A stretch of 36,212 nt of DNA from Streptomyces sabulosicollis (GCF_016103465.1 NZ_JAEEAP010000042.1:1-36212); one strand, 5' to 3'. Positions 16,573 to 24,657 are shown, numbered from the stretch's first letter. Program-made: numbers and translations. The notes: a model not told the origin generated them from the sequence alone.

Positions 16573-17019
16573 GCCATCGGTGAACACCCGTCGGTCGAGC
16601 GGCACCCGTCCGCGCGGATCGAGGACGACCCGCACCGGGTGGGCGCCCGCGCAGGCGCGCACGGTCAGCTGGGGGTCGTCCGCGACGGCGGTACCGGCCC
16701 CGACGACGACCGCGTCGGCGAGGGCGCGCAGCCGGTGGAGATGGCGGCGGTCCTCCTCACCGGTGACGTAGTCGGCGTCGCCGGTGCGGGTGGCGATGAA
16801 GCCGTCCAGGCTCTGGCCGAGCTGAGCGATGGTCAGCCGCGGCCCGGCCAGGCACAGCGGGAGATAGCGGTCGGTCAGGAGCCGGGCCTCCGGCGAGGCG
16901 GCCTCGCTCCACCGCCACCGGCCGTCCGGGCCCCGGACCAGACCGGCCGCCCCGGCGTCCGTCTCGGTCCGGACCGAGCGCAGCCGCTCCCATGCCTCTT
17001 CCGTCTCCAGGAAGGTCAT
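15973..17019 (-). CDS. RibD C-terminal-type (pyrimidine/dihydrofolate) reductase
   Basis: A reductase of the RibD C-terminal / dihydrofolate reductase fold. Seen in order: TIAQLGQSLDGFIATRTGDA, the NADPH-binding ADAVVVGAGTAVADDPQLTV, RVVLDPRGRVP, and ILVEGGGVTVSRFL. There is no N-terminal deaminase domain with its HAE/PCxxxxC zinc site; a 60-residue tail replaces it. Known relatives reduce the ribosyl of the GTP-derived diaminopyrimidine to ribityl. The ATG overlaps the creatininase-family stop. The frame stays open for 348 codons, but homology stops near LGADTLFELDLSA (about 16215). The remaining 80 codons are antisense to the membrane protein gene, and their third positions there look like that gene's first positions. 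Confidence 0.85.
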   Translation of the reverse strand: MTFLETEEAWERLRSVRTETDAGAAGLVRGPDGRWRWSEAASPEARLLTDRYLPLCLAGPRLTIAQLGQSLDGFIATRTGDADYVTGEEDRRHLHRLRALADAVVVGAGTAVADDPQLTVRACAGAHPVRVVLDPRGRVPLDRRVFTDGSAPTLWVVGTTGERRPAPPDGVDVLTLDDPDAFAPHHLVRALRRRGLGRILVEGGGVTVSRFLHTGALHRLYVTVAPVLLGDGVPGLRFDGTPVMRDALRPPVRRSALGADTLFELDLSAPHPAAPLDGQHHDPGEARGEGEHPVDHGHGEPLARAEARGTEGPGGHALAGTPAADVQRQGHGDQGEHHQRHQVGQRSV

Positions 17020-17768
17020 GACGCCTCCTTCTCGGCACCGACCAGGGAAAGATACTCGGCAAAGCAATCGACGAGCCCGGCCAGAAGTTCCTTTCCCTTG
17101 TCCGCCGACGCCCTGGACGGACGGCCGATGACCCCGGACTCGGTATAGGCGGACATACCGAGGGTGAGCAGATGTTTCCGATCGTCGGATATCCAGTCGG
17201 AGGTTTCATGACCGGGCCTTACGAGTTCCGGGTGGGCATGCAGGAGGATCGATGTCTCCAGTTCACCCGCGTGCATATCGCTGGTGGACGGGGTGCATAC
17301 TCCTGCGCGTGTCCTGGCGGCGTCCCAGTCGGCCGATCCGGGGAATAGCGCCATGCGGAAGTCAGTGGCTGCGGATTCCTGAACGATGTTACGCAGTACG
17401 TAATTGCCGCCGTGTCCGTTCACCAGAATCAGACCGCGTATGCCCGAGCGCCTGAGTGAGTCCGCGATATCGCGGACCACGGCGTAGAGGGTGGCCGCGG
17501 AAATGGACACCGTCCCTGGCCAGGCGGCGTGTTCATGGGAGCAGGAGACCGTCACCGGCGGCAGCTGGAGCACCGGGTACGCGGCCGCGATCTCGGCTGC
17601 GACCGTGCAGGCGATGACCGTGTCGGTCACCAGTGGGAGAAATGCGCCGTGTTGTTCGAAGCTGCCTATGGGAAGAACGGCGACTTCGGCCCGGTCGGCC
17701 CGCACTTCCTCCGTCGTCCGTGTCGGCAACACCATGCCGGCCTGCGGGCGCGTTCCCGAACCGCTCAT
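17016..17768 (-). CDS. Creatininase-family amidohydrolase (ArfB-like candidate)
   Basis: A 250-residue metal-dependent hydrolase of the creatininase family. Metal ligands fit E38 and H40 in GSFEQHG, D49 in LVTDT, H118 in VNGHGGN and E168 in DMHAGELE. The family includes creatininase, the MftE peptidase and the archaeal FAPy deformylase ArfB. Its coupling to a RibD-type reductase (4-nt overlap) and proximity to a FAPy-type GTP cyclohydrolase favour deformylation or another amide hydrolysis on a GTP-derived pyrimidine. That substrate is inference. The ATG at 17768 lies 97 bp from the divergent cyclohydrolase gene. Base composition here is a little less GC-rich than in the neighbours. Confidence 0.88.
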   Translation of the reverse strand: MSGSGTRPQAGMVLPTRTTEEVRADRAEVAVLPIGSFEQHGAFLPLVTDTVIACTVAAEIAAAYPVLQLPPVTVSCSHEHAAWPGTVSISAATLYAVVRDIADSLRRSGIRGLILVNGHGGNYVLRNIVQESAATDFRMALFPGSADWDAARTRAGVCTPSTSDMHAGELETSILLHAHPELVRPGHETSDWISDDRKHLLTLGMSAYTESGVIGRPSRASADKGKELLAGLVDCFAEYLSLVGAEKEAS

Positions 17769-17865
17769 ATCTCATGGACCTTTCATGCGTCGGCCGGACA
17801 GCTTGTTGCTGCGGCTTTCTCATTCTCCTGTACAAGGGCGGTGGTTTTCCAGATAAGATCGGGAC
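17769..17865. promoter_or_regulatory. Divergent promoter region of the creatininase-family and cyclohydrolase genes
   Basis: This 97-bp gap separates two divergent starts and is relatively AT-rich. A TAAGAT hexamer at 17854-17859 resembles a -10 box but would lie only a few bases from the cyclohydrolase ATG (17866), so if used it would give a very short or leaderless transcript, or belong to another sigma class. No strong ribosome binding site precedes 17866. Confidence 0.35.
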
Positions 17866-18522
17866 ATGACAGAAAGTGATGGCGTGTTCGATGTCGACAC
17901 CCGCACCTCTGGTGTCGAACGAGTGGTGAATGTCCGGCTGGCCACGAAGCATGGCGACTTTCTCGCGATCGGCTATCGGGACCTTGTGCGCGGCGATGAA
18001 CAAATAGCGTTGGTACACGGCGATGTAAGCGGGGAGGAAGCGCTTACCCGCCTGCATTCCGAGTGCCTCACCGGGGACGCGTTCGGCTCCCGTCACTGCG
18101 AGTGCGGCGACCAGCTCTCCGCGGCACTGAAGGCGATCGCGGCCGAGGGCCGGGGCGTGCTGGTGTACCTGAGGGGCCATGAGGGGCGCGGGATCGGGCT
18201 GCTCGCCAAGCTCCAGGCGATGAAGCTGCAGGCCGAGGGGCTGGACACGGTGGAGGCCAACCTCGCCCTCGGCCTGCCGGCGGACGCCCGCGACTACAAG
18301 GTGGCGGCGGACGTCCTGCACGACCTCGGGGTGCGCTCGGTGCGGCTGCTGTCCAACAACCCCCAGAAGCGGGACGCGCTGCTGCGGCACGGCGTCCGGG
18401 TCAGCGAGCAGGTGCCGCTGCTGATGACTCCGCACAAGGAGAACCTCCCGTATCTGCTCACCAAGCGGGACCGCATGGACCACTACCTGCCCCATCTGGA
18501 AGCCGTGATACAGCGCACCTGA
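17866..18522 (+). CDS. GTP cyclohydrolase II, predicted FAPy-forming type
   Basis: A 218-residue GTP cyclohydrolase II. Zinc ligands C67, C78 and C80 lie in HSECLTGDAFGSRHCEC. GTP-site motifs include LRGHEGRGIGL, DTVEANLALG, PADARDY and LLSNNPQK. Canonical enzymes carry Tyr where IRAY aligns in E. coli RibA (Tyr105); here the aligned residue in KLQAM is Met119. In S. coelicolor SCO6655, Met at this position makes the enzyme stop at the formylated pyrimidine FAPy, and Met-to-Tyr restores the normal product. I therefore predict FAPy formation and a role in the adjacent cluster rather than in housekeeping riboflavin synthesis. It resembles RibA but lacks a fused RibB domain. Confidence 0.93.
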   Translation: MTESDGVFDVDTRTSGVERVVNVRLATKHGDFLAIGYRDLVRGDEQIALVHGDVSGEEALTRLHSECLTGDAFGSRHCECGDQLSAALKAIAAEGRGVLVYLRGHEGRGIGLLAKLQAMKLQAEGLDTVEANLALGLPADARDYKVAADVLHDLGVRSVRLLSNNPQKRDALLRHGVRVSEQVPLLMTPHKENLPYLLTKRDRMDHYLPHLEAVIQRT

Positions 18523-18537
18523 AGGAGGTCCTGGCCC

Positions 18538-18587
18538 CGGGCCGCGGCCTGGCCCACCGGTGTCGGCCGGGCGTGGGCCGCGGCCCG
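18538..18587 (+). terminator. Possible terminator after GTP cyclohydrolase II
   Basis: A 12-bp perfect stem pairs CGGGCCGCGGCC (18538-18549) with 18576-18587 around a GC-rich 26-nt loop, 15 nt after the stop. There is no U-tract. Both arms contain the self-complementary core GGCCGCGGCC, so alternative foldings exist. Confidence 0.5.
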
Positions 18588-18702
18588 TAGTGGTGCGGAG
18601 TTCCGGCGTGACCATACCGCCGAACGGGCGATCAGTGCCTATATGTCCGAGAATGGGGGTGCCGCGTGACGTTCCGAAGGACGACGATCAAGGGTAGGGA
18701 CC

Positions 18703-19209
18703 ATGGACCTCGAGATCGAGCTCCGGGTGGACGGGACCGAGCACCGACTCACCGTCGACACCCGTACGACGCTGCTGGACGCCCTGCGCGAACAGCTGGG
18801 GAACACCAGCCCCAAGAAGGGCTGCGACCACGGCCAGTGCGGCGCCTGCACCCTGCTGCTCGACGGCCGCCGGGTCCTCGGCTGCCTGGCTCTCGCCGTC
18901 GCCCACCAGGGCGCGGACATCGTCACGGCGGCCGGGCTCACCGACGGTGAGCTGCACCCGCTCCAGCGGTCGTTCATCGCCCATGACGCCTTCCAGTGCG
19001 GCTACTGCACACCCGGTCAGATCGTCTCGGCGGCCGGGATGCTGGAGGAGGCCGCGAACGGCTGGCCCAGCGCCGTGGCCAAGGACCCGGGCGCCACCGA
19101 GGTGGTGCTCGACGACGAGGAGATCGCCGAGCGGATGAGCGGCAACCTGTGCCGCTGCGCCGCGTACGCGAACATCGTCCCGGCGATAGCGGAGGTGGCG
19201 CACCGATGA
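18703..19209 (+). CDS. Molybdenum hydroxylase, [2Fe-2S] subunit (PaoA/XdhC-type)
   Basis: A 168-residue small subunit of a xanthine dehydrogenase-family enzyme. The plant-type ferredoxin cluster is held by C41, C46, C49 and C61 (CDHGQCGAC...C), and the second cluster by C99, C102, C150 and C152 (CGYC...CRC). It passes electrons from the molybdenum cofactor to FAD. It is most like the PaoA (YagT) branch, but it has no twin-arginine signal: the protein begins MDLEIELRVDG, so it is probably cytoplasmic, unlike E. coli PaoA. Its stop overlaps the next ATG by 4 nt. Confidence 0.95.
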   Translation: MDLEIELRVDGTEHRLTVDTRTTLLDALREQLGNTSPKKGCDHGQCGACTLLLDGRRVLGCLALAVAHQGADIVTAAGLTDGELHPLQRSFIAHDAFQCGYCTPGQIVSAAGMLEEAANGWPSAVAKDPGATEVVLDDEEIAERMSGNLCRCAAYANIVPAIAEVAHR

Positions 19210-20195
19210 AGCCCTTTCGCTACGAGCGCGCCGATGAGGTGCCGGCGGCCGTCGCCACCCTGCTGAGGGAGCCCGAGGCGGCCTATCTGGCCGGGGGCAC
19301 CAATCTGGTCGATCTGATGCGGCTGGAGGTGACGACCCCGGAGGTGCTGATCGACGTCCGGCGGCTCACCTCGGACCGGATCGAGGAGCTGCCCGACGGT
19401 GGGCTGCGGATCGGGGCGGCGGTGACGGGCAGCGATCTGGCCGCCGACCCGCGGGTCCGGCGGCGCTATCCGGCGCTCTCCCAGGCGCTGCTCTCGGGCG
19501 CCTCGGGCCAGCTGCGCAACCTCGCCACCACCGGCGGGAACCTGCTGCAGCGCACCCGCTGCCCGTACTTCCAGAACGTCACCACCCCCTGCAACAAGCG
19601 CCTACCGGGCTCGGGCTGCTCGGCGGTGGAGGGCTATCAGCGCGACATGGCGATCCTGGGCGCCTCCCCCGCCTGTGTGGCCACCCACCCCTCCGACATG
19701 GCCGTCGCGCTGGACGCGCTGGACGCGGTGGTGACGGTCGTGGGCCCGGACGCCGAGCGGCGGATCCCGCTGACCGAGCTGTACCGGCTGCCGGACGCCA
19801 CCCCCGACCGCGACACCGTCCTGGAGCGCGGGGAGCTGATCACCGGGGTGGAGCTGCCGCCCCCGCACTCCGCGGCCCGCTCCCGCTACCGCAAGGTGCG
19901 CGACCGCGCCTCGTACGCCTTCGCGCTGGTCTCGGTCGCCGCCGCGCTGGAGGTCACCGGCGGGGCGGTACGGGACGTAGCGATCGCGCTGGGCGGGGTG
20001 GCGCACAAGCCCTGGCGGGCCACCACGGCCGAGGCGGTGCTGCGCGGCGCGCCCGCCACGCGGGAGAGCTTCGTGGACGCGGCCGCTGCCGAGCTGGCCG
20101 CGGCGCGGCCGCTGCCGGGCAACGCCTTCAAGGTCCCGCTCGCCCGCAACACGATGGTCAGCACCCTGCTGGAGCTGCTGGAGGAGGCGCGATGA
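19206..20195 (+). CDS. Molybdenum hydroxylase, FAD subunit with extra Fe-S loop (PaoB-type)
   Basis: A 329-residue FAD-binding subunit of the CO-dehydrogenase-medium/xanthine-dehydrogenase family. The FAD contacts AYLAGGTNLVDLMR and GQLRNLATTGGNLLQ are present. Between them and the second half lies an insertion with C119, C129, C138 and C157 (CPYFQN...PCNKRLPGSGC), the same pattern that binds a [4Fe-4S] cluster in E. coli PaoB. This places the enzyme in the PaoABC aldehyde-oxidoreductase group rather than with ordinary xanthine dehydrogenases. It is coupled by 4-nt overlaps to both neighbours. Confidence 0.95.
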   Translation: MKPFRYERADEVPAAVATLLREPEAAYLAGGTNLVDLMRLEVTTPEVLIDVRRLTSDRIEELPDGGLRIGAAVTGSDLAADPRVRRRYPALSQALLSGASGQLRNLATTGGNLLQRTRCPYFQNVTTPCNKRLPGSGCSAVEGYQRDMAILGASPACVATHPSDMAVALDALDAVVTVVGPDAERRIPLTELYRLPDATPDRDTVLERGELITGVELPPPHSAARSRYRKVRDRASYAFALVSVAAALEVTGGAVRDVAIALGGVAHKPWRATTAEAVLRGAPATRESFVDAAAAELAAARPLPGNAFKVPLARNTMVSTLLELLEEAR

Positions 20196-22324
20196 GCGAC
20201 GTCACGGCCCGCCCCCGCGCCATCGGCATCCCGATGGACCGTATCGACGGCGTGCAGAAGGTCACCGGCACCGCCACCTACGCCTATGAATGGCCCCTCG
20301 ACCAGCCCGTCTATCTGTATCCGGTGCAGTCCACGATCGCCTCCGGGCGGGTCACCGGGGTGGACAGCGCGCTCGCGGAGGCGGAGCCGGGGGTGCTGGC
20401 CGTGCTCAGCCATCTCAACGCGCCCACGCTGACCCGGCCCGAGGACCCGGAGCTCGCGGTGCTGCAGTCCGACGAGGTCGCCTGGCGCGGCCAGTTCATC
20501 GGGGCGGTGGTCGCCGAGAGCCTGGAGACCGCGCGCCGCGCGGCGGGGCTGGTCCGGGTGGGCTACGAGAGCCGGCCCCCCGACGTGGTGCTGCGCGCCG
20601 ACCGCGACGACCTGTACTCCCCGGTGCACGCCGCCGTCTTCGGCACGGGGGGCGGGGAGCTCCAGGACGGCTCGCCCGCCGACAGTGTGCTCGGGGACGT
20701 CGATACGGCGCTGGCGGCCTCGCCGACGATGGTGGACGCCACGTACTCCACGCCGATGTACCACAACAATCCGATGGAGCCGCACACCGCCGTGGTCACC
20801 TGGCTGGACGGTGAGCTGATCGTGCGCTGCTCCACCCAGGGCGCCTCCATGAGCCAGGCGCTGATCTCCGGGGTGCTGGGGCTGGAGCCGGGGCGGGTGC
20901 GGGTGATCTCCCCGCATGTCGGGGGCGCGTTCGGCTCGAAGGTCTATCCCCACTCGTACGCCGTGCTCGCCGCGATGGCGGCCCGGATGGTGCGGCGGCC
21001 GGTCAAGTTCTCCCTGACCCGGCAGCAGATGTTCGCCCTGGTCGGCTATCGCCCGGCGTCGATCCAGCGGATCCGGCTCGCCGCCGGCCGGGACGGCAGG
21101 CTCACCGCGCTCTCCCACGAGGTGATCGAGCAGACCGCCAAGGCCAAGGGGTACGCGGAGCAGGTGGGCGTCTGCTCCCGGATGATGTACGCGGCGCCGC
21201 ACCGGCGCACCACCCACCGGCTGGCCCCGCTGGACGTCCCGGTACCGACGATCATGCGGGCGCCGGGCGAGGCCCAGGGGATGTACGCGCTGGAGTCGGC
21301 CATGGACGAGATGGCGCTCGCCTGCGGCCTTGACCCGGTGGAGTTCCGGATCCGCAACGAGCCTGAGGTGCATCCGGAGTCCGGGCTGCCGTTCTCCAGC
21401 CGCCGCCTGACGGACTGTCTGCGCGAGGGCGCCCGCCGAGCCGGATGGGACCACCGCGACCCGGTTCCCCGGTCGCGGCGCGAGGGGCGCTGGCTGGTGG
21501 GCACCGGCGTGGCCGCCTCGACGTACCCCTCCCCCCGTTTCCCCGGGAACGCGGCCACGATCAGGCTCGCCCCGGACGGCCACTACACGGTGCGGATCGC
21601 CGCCGCCGACCTGGGCACCGGCACCTGGACGGCGCTCACCCAGATCGCCGCGGACGCGCTGAGCGTACCCGTAGGGCAGGTGGAGATGCGGATCGGGGAC
21701 ACGGCGCTGCCGGCCGCGTCGGTCGCCGGGTTCTCGGCGGGCATCAACAGCTGGGGCACCGCGATCTGGGAGGCGGCGGACCGGCTGCGGGCCCGGCTCC
21801 AGGCCGAGCACGGCGGTATCGCGCCGCCGGAGGGGCTGGAGGTCACCGCGGAGCTGCCCGGCGGCAATCCGGACGCCGAGCGGTATGCGATGCACAGCTT
21901 CGGCGCCCAGTTCGCCGAGGTCCGGGTGGACGAGGACACCGGCGAGGTGCGGGTGACGCGGCTGCTGGGGATGTTCGACGTGGGCCGGGTCATCAACCCC
22001 AAGACGGCCCGCTCCCAGCTGATCGGCGGGATGACCCAGGGGATCTCGATGGCGCTGTACGAACACAGCGTGCTGGACCCGCGGTTCGGCCATGTGGTCA
22101 ACCAGGACTTCGCCCAGTACCACATCGCCTCCGCCGCCGATGTCCACTCGGTCGAGGCCCACTGGCTGGACGAGCCCGATCCGTACACCAACCCCATGGG
22201 GGCCAAGGGCCTCGGCGAGGTGGGCATCACGGGCACCGCCGCGGCCATCGCCAACGCCGTGCACCACGCCACCGGTGTCCGGATCCGCGAACTGCCCATC
22301 ACCCTCGACAAGCTGGTGTCCTAG
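20192..22324 (+). CDS. Molybdenum hydroxylase, molybdopterin-binding catalytic subunit (PaoC-type)
   Basis: A 710-residue large subunit carrying the molybdenum cofactor. Visible signatures are SPHVGGAFGSKVYPHSYAVL (cofactor loop, about residue 240), IMRAPGEAQGMYALE (substrate-site Arg region), and GAKGLGEVGITG near the C-terminus with the catalytic Glu at about 676. It oxidises aldehydes or heterocycles, using water as the oxygen source. The protein appears full length. The ATG overlaps the FAD-subunit stop. The cofactor-insertion chaperone (PaoD/XdhC) usually found beside such operons is not present; the following gene is an NmrA-like protein instead. Confidence 0.95.
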   Translation: MSDVTARPRAIGIPMDRIDGVQKVTGTATYAYEWPLDQPVYLYPVQSTIASGRVTGVDSALAEAEPGVLAVLSHLNAPTLTRPEDPELAVLQSDEVAWRGQFIGAVVAESLETARRAAGLVRVGYESRPPDVVLRADRDDLYSPVHAAVFGTGGGELQDGSPADSVLGDVDTALAASPTMVDATYSTPMYHNNPMEPHTAVVTWLDGELIVRCSTQGASMSQALISGVLGLEPGRVRVISPHVGGAFGSKVYPHSYAVLAAMAARMVRRPVKFSLTRQQMFALVGYRPASIQRIRLAAGRDGRLTALSHEVIEQTAKAKGYAEQVGVCSRMMYAAPHRRTTHRLAPLDVPVPTIMRAPGEAQGMYALESAMDEMALACGLDPVEFRIRNEPEVHPESGLPFSSRRLTDCLREGARRAGWDHRDPVPRSRREGRWLVGTGVAASTYPSPRFPGNAATIRLAPDGHYTVRIAAADLGTGTWTALTQIAADALSVPVGQVEMRIGDTALPAASVAGFSAGINSWGTAIWEAADRLRARLQAEHGGIAPPEGLEVTAELPGGNPDAERYAMHSFGAQFAEVRVDEDTGEVRVTRLLGMFDVGRVINPKTARSQLIGGMTQGISMALYEHSVLDPRFGHVVNQDFAQYHIASAADVHSVEAHWLDEPDPYTNPMGAKGLGEVGITGTAAAIANAVHHATGVRIRELPITLDKLVS

Positions 22325-22326
22325 CC

Positions 22327-23242
22327 GTGCCCGAGCCACCGATCCTGGTGACCGGGGCGGCGGGCAGCGTGGGGGGGCGTCGGCCGCACCGTGGTGGAGG
22401 AGCTGCGCCGGCGCGAGCTGCCCGTGCGCGCCATGGTCCACCGGGAGGACGAGCGGGCCGAGGCGCTGCGCGCCACGGGCGCGGAGGTGGTGGCGGGCGA
22501 TCTGACCCGCGCCCCGGACGTGGTCCGCGTGCTGGACGGCTGCGGGCGGATGTACTTCGGCATGAGCGTGTCGCCGAAGTATCTGCAGGCGACGGTGACC
22601 ACGGCGGCGGTCGCCCGCGACTACGCGCGGCTGGAGGCGCTGGTCAACATGTCGCAGATGACGGTCTCCCAGATGGACCTCACCAGTACCTCGGAGTCCG
22701 ATCAGCACCGGCAGCAGTGGCTGGGCGAACAGGCCCTGGACTGGTCGGGGTTGCCCGTCATCCATCTCAGACCGACCGTTTTCATGGAGAATCCGCTCTT
22801 CGCGGTCTTCGTCCACCGCTCCATCGCGGAGGAGGGCACGATCCGGCTGCCGTTCGGCGCCGGGCGCACCTCCCCGGTGGCGGCGCGGGACGTCGCCGCC
22901 GTGGTGGCGGAGATCCTGGCGGACCCCTCCTCGCACATCGGCAGGACCTACGAGCTGACCGGCCCGGCCTCCGTCGGCATGACCACCATGGCCGAGGAGT
23001 TCGCCGACGCGCTGGGCCGGCCGGTCGCCTATGTGGACGTCTCCTACGAAGCCTGGGTCAACCACGATCTGAAGGCGCTGGGCCTGCCCGACCACGTCTT
23101 CCACCATCTGGCCACGATGGCGCGGCTGCACGCGGAGAACCGCTACGACCGCCGGACCGGCGACATCGAGGCGATCACGGGAAGACCCGCGACCGGGGTG
23201 CGGGAGTTCGTCCGCGAGCACCCCGAGATGTTCACGACATGA
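22327..23242 (+). pseudogene. NmrA-like NAD(P)-binding protein, frameshifted in a G7 run
   Basis: The GTG at 22327 opens PPILVTGAAGSVGG, the glycine motif of an atypical SDR. The frame then breaks at seven consecutive G (22371-22377); with one G fewer it continues GVGRTVVEELRRRELPVRAM and on through a complete protein (VALVNMS-type strand, GLPVIHLRPTVFMENPLF, TSPVAARDVAAVV, RTYELTGPASVGM) ending at 23242, about 304 residues in all. Everything else looks healthy, so a homopolymer sequencing error is as likely as a real mutation. It follows the molybdoenzyme genes by 2 nt and probably belongs to their operon. If the break is real, GTG/ATG starts downstream (for example 22391) would give a protein without its NAD(P) motif. 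Confidence 0.75.
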
Positions 23243-23710
23243 CGTGGGCGGAACGGGAGCAGTGGTGCGCCGTGGTGAGCGAGACCCACACCACCTATCC
23301 GGTCCTGATCCACTTCCGCTCCCCCAAGGCCGACCGCAACTGGCTGATCGCCCTGCTGGCGGTGCTGGACGCGGCTGGCGCTGCGGGCGGGCTTCGTCTG
23401 TCTGCGCGGCACCGCCGACATCCGCGGCATCGCCTACGACGTGGACCCGCGTCGGGACGATCCGGTGCGGCTCGGCTACGAGGACTTCCGGCCCGGGGTG
23501 GAGCGGATGCGCGCCTACGGCTATGCGATGGAGCGCACCGCGGAGGAGGCGCCAGCCGCACTTCCGCGGCTGGCGGGTGAACGACGAGACGCTCGCCCAC
23601 CGGCTGGCCCGGGACATCGACGCGGTCCCGGGCCCCCTGGTCGGGCCCGCGCCGCACCACACTGCCGGTGTGGTCCCCGCTGACCCCGGTCGACCGCCGC
23701 CCGACGGGTT
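23239..23710 (+). pseudogene. Decayed conserved gene with at least two frameshifts
   Basis: A coding-like stretch starts at an ATG that overlaps the previous stop (MTWAEREQWCAVVSETHTTY) and continues in three successive frames. Frame one runs to about 23375, frame two carries LRAGFVCLRGTADIRGIAYD and DPVRLGYEDFRPGVERMRAY up to about 23555, and frame three carries PHFRGWRVNDETLAHRLARD. The pieces are collinear, as in one ancestral protein. From memory, they resemble the C-terminal region of a conserved actinobacterial membrane or ion-channel-like protein, but I am unsure of the name. The N-terminal part is absent. Real decay is more likely than several sequencing errors. Confidence 0.5.
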
Positions 23711-23718
23711 AGCCCGTC

Positions 23719-24576
23719 TCAACCGGTCCAGGCGCCGCTCCCGGCGGCCTCGCGGGCGTAGTCGGCGAAGTCCCGGGGCGCACGGCCCAGCACGCGGTGG
23801 ACGTCGTCCGTCAGACGCGCGTTGCGCCCGTCGAGCAAGGTGGCGAAGAGGTCGGTCAGGAACGCCCCCAGCTCGTCCGACAGCCCGTGGTCGCGCACCA
23901 GCGCGGCCCCGTAAGCCTCGGCGGAGACCGGCACATAGCGCACCGGGCGGCCCGTCGCCCCGGCGATCTCCGCGGCCGCCTCGGCGAAGGTCAGCGGCCT
24001 CGGCCCGGTGATCTCGTACGTCCGGCCCCCGTGTCCGTCCCCGGTCAGCGCCGCGACCGCGACCTCGGCGATGTCGTCGGCGTCCACGAAGGGCTCCTTG
24101 ACGTCCCCGGCCGGGAAGACGATCTCGCCGTCGAGCACCCCGCCGCGCAGGATGCCCTCGTCGAAGTTCTGGAAGAACCAGCTCGCCCGCAGCACGGTCG
24201 CCGCCACGCCCGGCACCCGCACCGCCTCCTCGGCGGGCAGTGCCGCCCGCACGCCCCGGGCGGAGAGCAGCACCAGCCGCCGGGTGCCGTGCCCGGCCGC
24301 CCGTTCGGCGAAGGCGCGGAGGGTGGCGGCGGCACCGGGGTCGCAGACGTCGGGGTAGTAGGCGAGGTACGCGGCGGCGGCCCCGTCCAGCGCGGGCTCC
24401 CAGGTGCGCCGGTCCTCCCAGTCGAACGGCGTCTCGGCGGACCGGGAGCCGATCCGCACCGGGTGCCCGGCCCGGATCAGCCGGTCCGCGACCCGGCGCC
24501 CGGTCTTGCCGGTGCCGCCGAGCACCAGGACGGTCGGGTTCACTTCGGGCTGTGTTTCCGTGTGCTGTGTCGTCAT
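23719..24576 (-). CDS. NmrA-family NAD(P)-binding oxidoreductase
   Basis: A 285-residue atypical SDR. The motif VLVLGGTGKTGRRVADRLIR at about residues 16-35 binds NAD(P); the following GHPVRIGSRS supplies the basic residue favouring NADPH. Later segments (RLVLLSARGVRAAL; VLRASWFFQNFDEG; VDADDIAEVAVAAL; RTYEITGPRPLTFAEAA) match quinone-reductase-like NmrA proteins. It lacks the YxxxK pair of classical SDRs. It is divergent from an AraC-type activator with an 81-bp gap, suggesting control by that regulator. Its last codons lie just beyond the decayed gene on the other strand. Confidence 0.92.
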   Translation of the reverse strand: MTTQHTETQPEVNPTVLVLGGTGKTGRRVADRLIRAGHPVRIGSRSAETPFDWEDRRTWEPALDGAAAAYLAYYPDVCDPGAAATLRAFAERAAGHGTRRLVLLSARGVRAALPAEEAVRVPGVAATVLRASWFFQNFDEGILRGGVLDGEIVFPAGDVKEPFVDADDIAEVAVAALTGDGHGGRTYEITGPRPLTFAEAAAEIAGATGRPVRYVPVSAEAYGAALVRDHGLSDELGAFLTDLFATLLDGRNARLTDDVHRVLGRAPRDFADYAREAAGSGAWTG

Positions 24577-24657
24577 ACGGCCAGTCAACTCGCGGGCGGC
24601 GAGACGGGCCATGGCCGAGAGGCTCTGCCGCATGCGCGAGCGTCTACGCTGTGCGCC

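Noticed and set aside
17866-18522. Housekeeping riboflavin gene ribA
   Set aside because: It lacks ribB fusion and rib neighbours, and carries Met rather than Tyr at the product-switch residue.
22327-23242. Programmed ribosomal frameshift in the NmrA-like gene
   Set aside because: The G run is near the start of the gene, there is no downstream stimulatory structure that I can identify, and this family is not known to use frameshifting; sequencing error or mutation is simpler.
19886-23722. Minus-strand open frame of over 1,200 codons opposite the molybdoenzyme genes
   Set aside because: The opposite strand encodes three well-conserved subunits with cofactor motifs; the long frame has only GC-driven composition.
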